Shown here: in pieces, positions 38,613 to 45,933 of the stretch | Position numbering within the stretch: the first letter of the stretch is position 1 | How the letters are laid out: each line of letters begins with the position of its first letter | Source: Paenibacillus alvei DSM 29 | GTDB lineage: Bacteria > Bacillota > Bacilli > Paenibacillales > Paenibacillaceae | Assembly: GCF_000293805.1 (NCBI RefSeq) | Contig: NZ_AMBZ01000002.1 | Coordinates: forward strand, 147,001-211,000 | Reading direction: 5' to 3' | Length of the DNA: 64,000 nt | Translations under genes and position numbers: made by a program | The notes under the pieces: model-generated | The model's input: the letters and a program-made list of their open reading frames with translations, nothing else | The model's database searches: none | Told to the model about the DNA's origin: nothing

Positions 38613-39446
38613 TTAACGGAGCAATTGCAGTACTCCTTGAGGTTGTTGGTTAGCTTGCGCCAGCATTGCTGTAGCAGCTTGTTGAAGAATGTTGTTCTTC
38701 GTGAATTCGGACATTTCTTTAGCCATGTCAACGTCACGGATACGGGATTCAGCAGCTTGCAAGTTCTCTGCAGTTGTTCCCAAGTTGTTGATTGTGTGCT
38801 CAAGACGGTTTTGAACAGCACCCAAATCGGAACGAATTCCGGAAACAGCATCAATTGCAGTTTGGATCGCTGTCAAGTTGGAAGCCGCTGTAGCATTCAA
38901 TTTACCCGCAGCAGCGGACAATTCTGTTACAGCAGTTTTGTCGATGGAAAGAGCAGTAGAGTCTGCTTTTTTCAAAGCCAAGGAAATTTTTTCCCCGGAA
39001 TTTGCACCAACTTGGAAAATTACAGTGGAAGCTGCATTCAACAATTTCTTCGTGTTGAATTGTGTTTGCTTCGCGATATCATCGATTTGGGAACGAAGTT
39101 GATTCACTTCAGCGTCGATTTTCTTAGCATCTGTAGTTGTCAACACTTCGTTCGCACCTTGAACCATCAATTCGGACATGCGTTGAAGCATGGAATGAGT
39201 TTCATTCAAAGCACCTTCAGCTGTTTGGATCAAAGAGATGCCGTCCAAAGCATTCTTGGAAGCTTGTTCCAAACCGCGGATTTGGTTACGCATTTTTTCG
39301 GAGATCGCAAGACCTGCAGCGTCGTCCGCAGCACGGTTGATGCGGTATCCGGAAGACAATTTCTCCAAAGATTTAGCTTGAGAGAAGTTGTTAGTCGTCA
39401 ATTGACGATGAGCATTGTAAGAGCTGATATTGTGATTAATACGCAT
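38613..39446 (-). CDS. hag: Flagellin
   Basis: 277 aa filament subunit. The conserved D0/D1 N-terminus (MRINHNISSYNAHRQLT, SSGYRINRAADDAAGLAISEKMRNQIRGL) and C-terminus (SRIRDVDMAKEMSEFTKNNILQQAATAMLAQANQQ) flank a short variable centre (about 140-190), so the exposed D2/D3 domains are essentially absent. Expressed from a consensus sigma-D promoter with a 105-nt leader carrying CsrA-type GGA sites; the ribosome binding site is AGGGAGGA. Central Ser/Thr residues are possible glycosylation sites given the nearby glycosyltransferases. Followed by a strong terminator. Confidence 0.98.
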   Translation of the reverse strand: MRINHNISSYNAHRQLTTNNFSQAKSLEKLSSGYRINRAADDAAGLAISEKMRNQIRGLEQASKNALDGISLIQTAEGALNETHSMLQRMSELMVQGANEVLTTTDAKKIDAEVNQLRSQIDDIAKQTQFNTKKLLNAASTVIFQVGANSGEKISLALKKADSTALSIDKTAVTELSAAAGKLNATAASNLTAIQTAIDAVSGIRSDLGAVQNRLEHTINNLGTTAENLQAAESRIRDVDMAKEMSEFTKNNILQQAATAMLAQANQQPQGVLQLLR

Positions 39447-39452
39447 AATTAA

Positions 39453-39492
39453 GTTCCTCCCTGGAATCGTTTTATGGTGCTCGCTTCCTTGC
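39453..39492 (-). promoter_or_regulatory. Putative CsrA-binding leader of hag
   Basis: The hag leader contains two GGA elements typical of CsrA sites: GCAAGGAAGC (39492-39483) and CAGGGAGGAAC overlapping the ribosome binding site (about 39463-39453). In B. subtilis CsrA binds two such sites in the hag leader and blocks translation until FliW titrates it. csrA and fliW are the next genes upstream. Confidence 0.6.
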
Positions 39493-39558
39493 TTACACCC
39501 TATTGGTCAAGGTCTGTTCTTCGGCCGATAGAATCATACGTTTGACCTACTATTTTAT

Positions 39559-39585
39559 ATATCGGCATTGGTTTGTCGAAGTTTA
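39559..39585 (-). promoter_or_regulatory. Consensus sigma-D promoter of hag
   Basis: On the minus strand TAAA (39585-39582), exactly 15 bases, then GCCGATAT (39566-39559): a perfect match to the flagellar sigma-D consensus. Confidence 0.97.
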
Positions 39586-39604
39586 TAGCTAAATCATTTT
39601 TTAT

Positions 39605-39844
39605 TCAACTTTTTTTCTTCAGCATCATCTTTAGCACTTCAAGTTGCTCTTTCGATAGATCAGACTTTGCAGCAATTTCGTTTTGTTCTTTAATGCTTTG
39701 AAATATTTCCTCTCTGTATACGGAAATATCCGAAGGAGCATCGATTCCAAGCCTTACCTGGTCGCCATTTACCTCTACCACGGTCAAAACAATGTCTTGT
39801 CCAATCATAATTTTTTGACCTTTGGCTCTCGTAAGCACCAGCAT
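39605..39844 (-). CDS. csrA: Carbon storage regulator / translational repressor CsrA
   Basis: 79 aa RNA-binding dimer. The N-terminal MLVLTRAKGQKIMIGQDI and the GDQVRLGIDAP...VYREEI segment (RNA-contacting Arg) are canonical; the C-terminal tail is longer than in enterobacteria, as is usual for Bacillales and for the FliW-binding form. ATG 39844 with GGGAGGGG. It lies one base after the fliW stop and just before the hag promoter. It represses hag translation in B. subtilis and is antagonised by FliW. Confidence 0.97.
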   Translation of the reverse strand: MLVLTRAKGQKIMIGQDIVLTVVEVNGDQVRLGIDAPSDISVYREEIFQSIKEQNEIAAKSDLSKEQLEVLKMMLKKKS

Positions 39845-39845
39845 A

Positions 39846-40271
39846 CTATCCCCTCCCTATTGGATACTGCAACTGATATTGAGGGCCGTCCAAAATAATT
39901 TGAGCAGCTTGATTATTAGTTACGTTTATAATTAATGGGGCTCTTAAGTTCAAGGTTGTGTTAGAATCGGATCTGGCCGTAAGAATAACACGGACAACAA
40001 TTTGCTCTTCGGATGTTATATTCAAAGTTTGCTTTATTTCCTCGCTAAGCTCGAACTCATACTCAGGAGCAAACAAAAACGGATCGACGATCATAAATGT
40101 TAATTGTTCGTTTATGGCACACTGTAAACACTCTATCGGCAAATTAGGCTCGATTGAATGAACCCATGCATACCCCTTAGATTCTGGAAATCCCAAAATG
40201 CCATCGTGAAACGCAATCATATCTTTTTCTTCAACATGAAAATCGCCAAGTCGCGCAGATCGCACTACCAT
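39846..40271 (-). CDS. fliW: Flagellar assembly factor FliW
   Basis: 141 aa beta-barrel protein that binds either flagellin or CsrA, linking filament export to hag translation. Typical motifs are IAFHDGILGFPESKGYAWV and IVDPFLFAPEYEFEL, with the C-terminal NLRAPLIINVTNNQAAQIIL. The ATG at 40271 has GGGAGGG six bases upstream; an in-frame upstream codon adds five residues only. Organised as yviE-fliW-csrA-hag as in B. subtilis. Confidence 0.96.
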   Translation of the reverse strand: MVVRSARLGDFHVEEKDMIAFHDGILGFPESKGYAWVHSIEPNLPIECLQCAINEQLTFMIVDPFLFAPEYEFELSEEIKQTLNITSEEQIVVRVILTARSDSNTTLNLRAPLIINVTNNQAAQIILDGPQYQLQYPIGRG

Positions 40272-40339
40272 TCTAATCCCTCCCAAAATAAAATAGCTAT
40301 AAAGAACATCAATCGTTCTATATAGCTACTTCATACCTT

Positions 40340-40912
40340 CTATACTACTGCATCTAATTGTTTGCCGCTACTCGAAAAAAAGATATAGTTATTCTGAATC
40401 AAGTACGGATTCACCTTGCCAGGATAAAACTCCATTTTCGGGATCGTACGCTCAAAATTAAAATGTACGCCGCCGGGATTCCACTCTGTCTTCAATTCGC
40501 CCGGAGTGTATTCTACGTCGACATTATCATAACTTGGCATACCACATATTTCGATTGGATATTGTCGAAACATTCGCTCTCTTGCTATCTCTCCAAAGGC
40601 ATTTTCCTTTTTGTGGAATGCCATCATGCGATCGCCTTCGCTCGCTAAGTTCGCAATGTTCTGCATCGAGATTTGGAGTGATTCTTGCGCGATTCGATCC
40701 GTCACTTCCTCAAATCTAGCCCTTCCCAAGGCTGACCAGGCTTTACGCGAATCAATATTCAATTTCCCATCGCTGCGATCCATCTGAACGGACACTTGCT
40801 GCTGAGAGATTTCTAATCGTGAAGGCGGAGTTTCAATATTCAACTTAGCTGCCTCGCGCTCCAAGCCGACTCTTGAGAATTGTTGATTGATCTGGATATG
40901 AGGTATATTCAT
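40340..40912 (-). CDS. yviE: YviE-like flagellar-locus protein (DUF6470)
   Basis: 190 aa protein with no predicted membrane segment. It begins MNIPHIQINQQFSRVGLE and has LEISQQQVSVQMDRSDGKLNIDSRKAW and a C-terminal VEYTPGELKTEWNPGGVHFNFER, which match the YviE family. It lies between flgL and fliW exactly as in B. subtilis. The molecular function is not known; the constant location suggests a role in flagellar assembly. Confidence 0.85.
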   Translation of the reverse strand: MNIPHIQINQQFSRVGLEREAAKLNIETPPSRLEISQQQVSVQMDRSDGKLNIDSRKAWSALGRARFEEVTDRIAQESLQISMQNIANLASEGDRMMAFHKKENAFGEIARERMFRQYPIEICGMPSYDNVDVEYTPGELKTEWNPGGVHFNFERTIPKMEFYPGKVNPYLIQNNYIFFSSSGKQLDAVV

Positions 40913-40923
40913 CCCCTATCACC

Positions 40924-41817
40924 CTATCGTAAGAAATCTAGCAGACTTGGGCGTGAAATACGTGCAATTGTGTCAAGAGAAGCTTGGAATATGCTTTCTG
41001 CAGTCTTTAATTCTGTGATCACCTTAGGCATATCAATATCTTCCGTTTTTGATTGCAGGTCAATATAATTCAGATTTAGATCTTCTAAACGGCTCGTCGT
41101 AAATTCCAAACGATTTTGTTTAGCCCCAACCTCTGCTTGCCCTATTACCAGCTTTTCTAACATTCCTTGCAGCTTAGGAATTGCCCCTGAAATTCCACTA
41201 GTATTGTCGTTGAGCAATGCAGTTTTCATATCATTTACAATTGTAAATATGTTATCAGCATCTCCAAACTTCCCAAATACCTTGTCACCTAACATATTCA
41301 CATCAACATAAATACCCGCGCCAACTTGATACTGTACTATACCATCATCTAAACTATACTTTTCGTTAGCTGGATCATCTGGATAAGGCTTCTGATCTGT
41401 ACGTTGTCCATTAAAAATATATCTTCCCTTAAACTGTGTATTCCCTAGAGATACCAGATGAGTATATAATTGTTCAACTTCACGAGCAATATTCTCACGC
41501 GCATCTTTAGGTACAGTATCCGTACCACCTTGAACAGCGAGTTCTGATAACTTCTGTACAATTTGAGTAGCTTCGTTCATTACAGTATCAGTAAACTTCA
41601 AAAAGGAATCAGCATCATCTACATTCTCAGAAAATTGCGTCGTAGAACTAATTTCAGCACGATAATGCAGAGCACTTGCCACGCCGACTGGGTCATCGGA
41701 AGGACGGTTCAGGCGACGATTTGTCATAAGCTGCTCTTGATATTTGTCAAGACGCTTATAGTTATTCTGCAAATTTTTCATCATGGAACTGCTCATCATC
41801 GATTGTGTTATACGCAT
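40924..41817 (-). CDS. flgL: Flagellar hook-filament junction protein FlgL
   Basis: 297 aa second junction protein (HAP3), flagellin-like at both ends: N-terminal MRITQSMMSSSMMKNLQNNYKRLDKYQEQLMTNRRL..PSDDPVGV and C-terminal VITELKTAESIFQASLDTIARISRPSLLDFLR, with a middle domain containing QFKGRYIFNGQRTDQKP. ATG 41817 after AAGGAGG. Follows flgK by 14 bp. Confidence 0.97.
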   Translation of the reverse strand: MRITQSMMSSSMMKNLQNNYKRLDKYQEQLMTNRRLNRPSDDPVGVASALHYRAEISSTTQFSENVDDADSFLKFTDTVMNEATQIVQKLSELAVQGGTDTVPKDARENIAREVEQLYTHLVSLGNTQFKGRYIFNGQRTDQKPYPDDPANEKYSLDDGIVQYQVGAGIYVDVNMLGDKVFGKFGDADNIFTIVNDMKTALLNDNTSGISGAIPKLQGMLEKLVIGQAEVGAKQNRLEFTTSRLEDLNLNYIDLQSKTEDIDMPKVITELKTAESIFQASLDTIARISRPSLLDFLR

Positions 41818-41831
41818 GTTACTCTTCCTCC

Positions 41832-43397
41832 TTATCTGCCGACGACGCCAGTGCCGTTAATGAGCTTATCCAGCATTTCGTCCATCGTTGTAATAATGCG
41901 GGATGAAGCACTATATGCATGTTGGAATTTGATCAAGTCCGACATTTCCTCATCCATTGACACGCTGCTAACTGCTTGACGCAGACTGTCCGCATGATCT
42001 GCGAGCAGCAAGCTGTTCTCTACCATTTTCGTTGCATGGTCAGCATCTGTACCAAGCTGCGCCACGACGGATTGCACATAGCTGTTAATCGTCGCGGATT
42101 TCGTAACTGCACCTGGTTGTGAGAAGCTATAAACTTTCTCCGCCAAACCAGCAATAAGCAAAGCCATATCGCCGTTCCCTTGCAATGGAACTTCTTGCGT
42201 AGTGCCGTTTGGCCCTTGGCGTACTTCTGTGCGCATCGATGCCGCAATATTCTTTACATCACTCAATATGTCAGCATTTACTCTCATATTGCTTGCAGTG
42301 ATAGGTCCACCATTTTGCGATACAAAGAAGTCGCCGCCTTGCTTAGCAGGCTCTTGTAAAGCATAGCCCAACTTGTGCAAACCATTAAGACCGTTTACGG
42401 TATACTTTGTATCGTTCATCAGCTTACGTGGGTTAGAAGGATCCGTAACTGCATTTGGTATAGATACCCCTGGAGGCAAGATAGTGCCCGCCGGCAAGGT
42501 AACTTCAACTGGCCCATTCGCAATCGTATTCGCGATGATGTCCAATTGGCGTTTATACTCTGCCACATGGATATCTCTCGATTCCACGTAACCTTTAATC
42601 TCGCCATCTGTCAATGCGCCAATATCACCATCAGTAATTTGCGTCATCGCCATATTGTCGACTACAAGCGTGCCGCCAAAGGTTACCTGATAGCTGTCTT
42701 CTCCTTCCACGACATTCACATTGCCAAGTCCAGATAGCTGATCAACCAGCAAATCCCGCTTGTCGCGTAAATCGTTGGCATTGTCGCCAAGACCCTCAAT
42801 GCGTTTAATCATCTGAGTCAAATCAGAGATTTGAGTAATATAGTTGTTAGCCTCGCCAATTTTGACGTTAATCCGCTCAGTCAAGTTATTTTCGAGCGTG
42901 TTCAACTGGTTTGAGATATGGTTGAACGTTTCCGTCAATGCAACCGCTTTTTGTTGTACAACGGTACGCGCGGAGAGATCGGAGTTACCTGGATTCTTAC
43001 TGAGCAGCTGCCAAGCATTCCAAAACTCTGATACGCTCTTTGCCAAGCTGTTATCCGAAGGTTCATTGAATACGCCCTCAATATTGCCAAGCGTCTCCTG
43101 CTTCACCTTCCATGTGGAATGCACCGTATTCTGATTTCGATATTCGATATCCAGCAAGAAGTCACGCACTCGGCGGATACTATCCACCTCGACACCCATT
43201 CCTAATTGGTTCGGGTTCTTAGACAAGTTATACATGCCCGGATAATCAATCGGACGTGCAGCCGTCAGTCTTGCCACCTGACGGGAATAGCCAGGCGTAT
43301 TCGCATTCGTAATATTGTGACCTGTTGTGCTAATGGACGTCTGGTGGGCCATAATGCCCCGCTTACCAATCTCTAATGTATGAAAAGTCGAACGCAT
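41832..43397 (-). CDS. flgK: Flagellar hook-associated protein FlgK
   Basis: 521 aa HAP1, the first hook-filament junction protein. N-terminal rod-type motif HQTSISTTGHNITNANTPGYSRQ, a long coiled middle (about 80-240), and the C-terminal SVSMDEEMSDLIKFQHAYSASSRIITTMDEMLD are diagnostic. ATG 43397 with GAGGAAG upstream; a GTG five codons before overlaps that site. Sits between flgN, its export chaperone, and flgL. Confidence 0.97.
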   Translation of the reverse strand: MRSTFHTLEIGKRGIMAHQTSISTTGHNITNANTPGYSRQVARLTAARPIDYPGMYNLSKNPNQLGMGVEVDSIRRVRDFLLDIEYRNQNTVHSTWKVKQETLGNIEGVFNEPSDNSLAKSVSEFWNAWQLLSKNPGNSDLSARTVVQQKAVALTETFNHISNQLNTLENNLTERINVKIGEANNYITQISDLTQMIKRIEGLGDNANDLRDKRDLLVDQLSGLGNVNVVEGEDSYQVTFGGTLVVDNMAMTQITDGDIGALTDGEIKGYVESRDIHVAEYKRQLDIIANTIANGPVEVTLPAGTILPPGVSIPNAVTDPSNPRKLMNDTKYTVNGLNGLHKLGYALQEPAKQGGDFFVSQNGGPITASNMRVNADILSDVKNIAASMRTEVRQGPNGTTQEVPLQGNGDMALLIAGLAEKVYSFSQPGAVTKSATINSYVQSVVAQLGTDADHATKMVENSLLLADHADSLRQAVSSVSMDEEMSDLIKFQHAYSASSRIITTMDEMLDKLINGTGVVGR

Positions 43398-43493
43398 CGC
43401 TCGCTTCCTCACTTTCTCCGTAGCTTCACACTTCAGCTTTCTATCTGTTGTCTAGGTAAAGCTGTACCTTTATAACCTGCTTCATCCTTGCTT

Positions 43494-44009
43494 TTACGCT
43501 CTTGTGTCGAACATACTGCGTGGTGTGCTCGAGTTTCCCTGTGCCGGATGCTGATATACGACCTCATCTTCCGGACGGCTCATATATAAATTCAATGAGT
43601 ATTCGACAAAGGACAACGATTGTTGCAGCAGCTCCTGTAAGATTACATTGCGTTCCTTCAGCTTGTGTAAGGTATCGGATAAATCCCGCTGAATATTGAG
43701 CAGTTCCATTCGTTCCTCCGCTTGGAAGACAAGCCGAGCAATTTCCGTTACCGTTAAATTCAATTGGGAACGTATGCCCTTCTCCTGTAGGAACTGCTGT
43801 GCTATCTGCTGCCGCTCTCCTTCTGCTTCAGCAACCTGCTTCAGTAATCTGGATTCCTTCGTCATCAGCTGCGACAAAGCTTCGACATCGTTCTTGATAA
43901 TCACCTGCTTCTTCTCTTCTGCGATATCCAGCAATTGTTTATGCAAATCGTTCAGAAGCGTAAGCGATTCAATGATTTGCTGCACACTCACACCAGTTCC
44001 TCCACTCAT
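43494..44009 (-). CDS. flgN: FlgN-family flagellar export chaperone
   Basis: 171 aa helical protein (VQQIIESLTLLNDLHKQLLDIAEEKKQVIIKNDVEAL; later ERMELLNIQRDLSDTLHKLKERN), the family that chaperones FlgK and FlgL. The ATG at 44009 overlaps the flgM stop (ATGA). A GTG six codons later (43991) has a much better ribosome site (GGAGG, seven bases) and may be the true start. The C-terminus is a poorly conserved Pro/Ser/Thr tail. Confidence 0.9.
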   Translation of the reverse strand: MSGGTGVSVQQIIESLTLLNDLHKQLLDIAEEKKQVIIKNDVEALSQLMTKESRLLKQVAEAEGERQQIAQQFLQEKGIRSQLNLTVTEIARLVFQAEERMELLNIQRDLSDTLHKLKERNVILQELLQQSLSFVEYSLNLYMSRPEDEVVYQHPAQGNSSTPRSMFDTRA

Positions 44010-44281
44010 TCGTTCTCTTTACGGAACAAGGGAAGAAGCTTCTCTGCTATCTTATCCGCTTCCACATGGTATGTCCCGGTAGATACCGCCTTTTTCAAAT
44101 CCGCAATGCGCTCACTGCGCGCAGGATCATTCACGCGATTCTGTGCGTCAAGCATCTCCTGTGCTTCTGTCGAGATGATAAGCTCATCCTTACGGGAAGG
44201 CTTCTGCGACGCACGATGCATTGCCTGCTGCTTTTGATAATATTGAATCGCGCCAAGACGCTGTGTTTCATTAATTTTCAT
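44006..44281 (-). CDS. flgM: Anti-sigma-D factor FlgM
   Basis: 91 aa. FlgM holds sigma-D inactive until the hook is complete. Features: MKINETQRLGAIQYYQKQ, then DELIISTEAQEMLDA and the C-terminal sigma-binding RIADLKKAVSTGTYHVEADKIAEKLLP. The start is ATG 44281, six bases after GAGGTG. First of flgM-flgN-flgK-flgL-yviE-fliW-csrA, with a sigma-A-like promoter just upstream. Confidence 0.95.
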   Translation of the reverse strand: MKINETQRLGAIQYYQKQQAMHRASQKPSRKDELIISTEAQEMLDAQNRVNDPARSERIADLKKAVSTGTYHVEADKIAEKLLPLFRKENE

Positions 44282-44370
44282 CTCATTCACCTCGTTCCAT
44301 AAGACAAACTCAATTCATTACAAATCCCTATAGCAAACCATGCTTCAATCTCATAAATACCTTCAAATAC

Positions 44371-44398
44371 TTTATACGGTCGCCTTCTATCCAGTCAA
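44371..44398 (-). promoter_or_regulatory. Sigma-A-like promoter of flgM
   Basis: On the minus strand TTGACT (44398-44393), 16 bases, TATAAA (44376-44371). It starts right after the yvyF terminator, whose T-run it overlaps. No sigma-D motif was seen in this gap. Confidence 0.6.
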
Positions 44399-44434
44399 AA
44401 AGAAAAGCCGATAACCTTTACTAAGATTATCGGC
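44397..44434 (-). terminator. Terminator of yvyF
   Basis: GCCGATAA/TTATCGGC, a perfect 8-bp stem with a 12-base loop, followed on the minus strand by TTTTCTTTTT. Confidence 0.85.
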
Positions 44435-44537
44435 GCAGTGTCAAGAATTATTTAGATGTAATGTCATGAATCTTTTGAAGTTAATCTAAAAAATCCAATT
44501 TTAGAGAGTTTTGTTATTGACAATCTCAAAATTTAAA

Positions 44538-44951
44538 TTATTCACGTTCCCGCTTCGTATCAATGACCCGGTACGCGCCATCCCCCGTGCGAGGAGCTTC
44601 CTTCGTCTCTTCCGCACCGACTACCGTCTGTGTAAATTCCTTCACCAGGCGATTTCGACAAGGCTCACACATATTGCCCTCGCGAATTGGCTTATGGCAT
44701 ATTTCACAGTCATAGGTCAAGTTTGGTGCTTGGTATATGGAAATGCGCCCTTCTTTAATAAAACGCGTGATTTGACGAACGCTTACTTCTGTCGCTTCAC
44801 TCAGCTCCTGCATCGTGGCTTGACGCTCTTCACGCAGATAAGCAACACAGCGTTCATACTCCTGTTCGATTTGTTTCAAGCAGTTTGGACAGAGATCTCG
44901 GAACGCCTTGGCAAAAAGAATTCCGCAGCGCGGACAATTGCTCAGCTCCAT
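44538..44951 (-). CDS. yvyF: YvyF-like flagellar operon protein
   Basis: 137 aa. Two zinc-finger-like cysteine pairs (CPRCGILF ... CPNC at residues 6-23 and CEIC ... CEPC at about 82-98) flank a helix-turn-helix-like segment (MQELSEATEVSVRQITRFIKEGRISI). The same small gene lies between flgM and comFC in B. subtilis. It may be a regulator, but its function is not known to me. ATG 44951. Followed by its own terminator, separating it from flgM. Confidence 0.88.
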   Translation of the reverse strand: MELSNCPRCGILFAKAFRDLCPNCLKQIEQEYERCVAYLREERQATMQELSEATEVSVRQITRFIKEGRISIYQAPNLTYDCEICHKPIREGNMCEPCRNRLVKEFTQTVVGAEETKEAPRTGDGAYRVIDTKRERE

Positions 44952-45033
44952 GTCATTCGCCTCCTTCGATGCTTCATTTCTTCATCATATCGCAATATTC
45001 GGCAGATGACGAGTAATTTTTTATTCAGTTTGA

Positions 45034-45933
45034 CTAAGCTCTCGCCCACGTATAGCTTACGATTGAAACTGGACAGCCCAGTCCCCAGCATATGGACGAT
45101 AACTGGCGAGAACATGCTCGCAATGTACTGCCTGTTGTGTATACATCATCGATCAAGAGCAGGCGCACTTCTTCCATTCTACTTACTTCCCTTGTGCAGT
45201 GTAAGGCCCAAGATTCCTGCAGTAATTTTAATGCTGTATGACGCAGTGTGAATGCATGCTCCATATTGTGCTCCCTTCCTGCACGCGTTTGCTTGCTTTG
45301 CTTCTCCGCATCCTGAACACGTGCAAGAAGTTCTATAACTGGACGTCCCCACTTCCCGCCCAATGCTCGCGCAAGTTGTTCCGCCTGGTTGAACCCACGA
45401 GCATAGAGACGCTCCCTAGTAGTTGGTACGAAGGTAATGAAATCGGGCAGAATTTCATCCAATCTTCCCTTGAATAACTTAGCCATTTGCCTTTCTTGGG
45501 TTCTTAGACCCCACACTGTTGACAGCAACGGTTCATATGCGAGCTGCATCATGTTAAGCACAATCTGCTCATACTCTCGATTTCCCTTAAATTTATATTG
45601 TGCAAGCCACTGCTTCATCCGATCGTCATATTGAACTACGCTTCGATTGGCTCTTAGACCATCATTTTGCAATGGATGCCGTCGACAATCTGGACAACGG
45701 ATCGCACGTCCGCAATCGGAACAGCCTAGCGCATCAATCCATGGAATAAGATGGATACACTTACGACACATCAACGGCAGAAGGTGCTGTTCATAGGGAA
45801 TAGGTGGACGAGAAGGAGCTGTTTGATTTATCTGAATCGAGCTTTTACAGATCATACACGTATACAACTTCGGCCTAAGCAACGTTCCATACATCTTCTC
45901 CATCCATGCCCCCAGTTGCATTCTGCTAACCAA
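45034..45933 (-). CDS. comFC: Phosphoribosyltransferase-like competence protein ComFC
   Basis: 299 aa. N-terminal cysteine clusters (CMIC, CRKC, CSDC...CPDC) precede a phosphoribosyltransferase fold with the PRPP motif LLLIDDVYTTGSTLRAC and the family-typical RGFNQAEQLA. ComFC is needed for DNA uptake during transformation, where it acts with ComFA. The frame begins with a TTG at 45933 that overlaps the comFA stop by 8 bp with GAGG ten bases away; an ATG at 45921 is the alternative. No comFB lies between comFA and comFC, unlike B. subtilis. Confidence 0.92.
   Translation of the reverse strand: MVSRMQLGAWMEKMYGTLLRPKLYTCMICKSSIQINQTAPSRPPIPYEQHLLPLMCRKCIHLIPWIDALGCSDCGRAIRCPDCRRHPLQNDGLRANRSVVQYDDRMKQWLAQYKFKGNREYEQIVLNMMQLAYEPLLSTVWGLRTQERQMAKLFKGRLDEILPDFITFVPTTRERLYARGFNQAEQLARALGGKWGRPVIELLARVQDAEKQSKQTRAGREHNMEHAFTLRHTALKLLQESWALHCTREVSRMEEVRLLLIDDVYTTGSTLRACSRQLSSICWGLGCPVSIVSYTWARA

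Noticed and set aside
38625..39452. 275-codon open frame antisense to hag
   Set aside because: Mirrors flagellin codon bias; Ser/Cys/Phe-rich, no family resemblance, and it would cover the whole hag gene.
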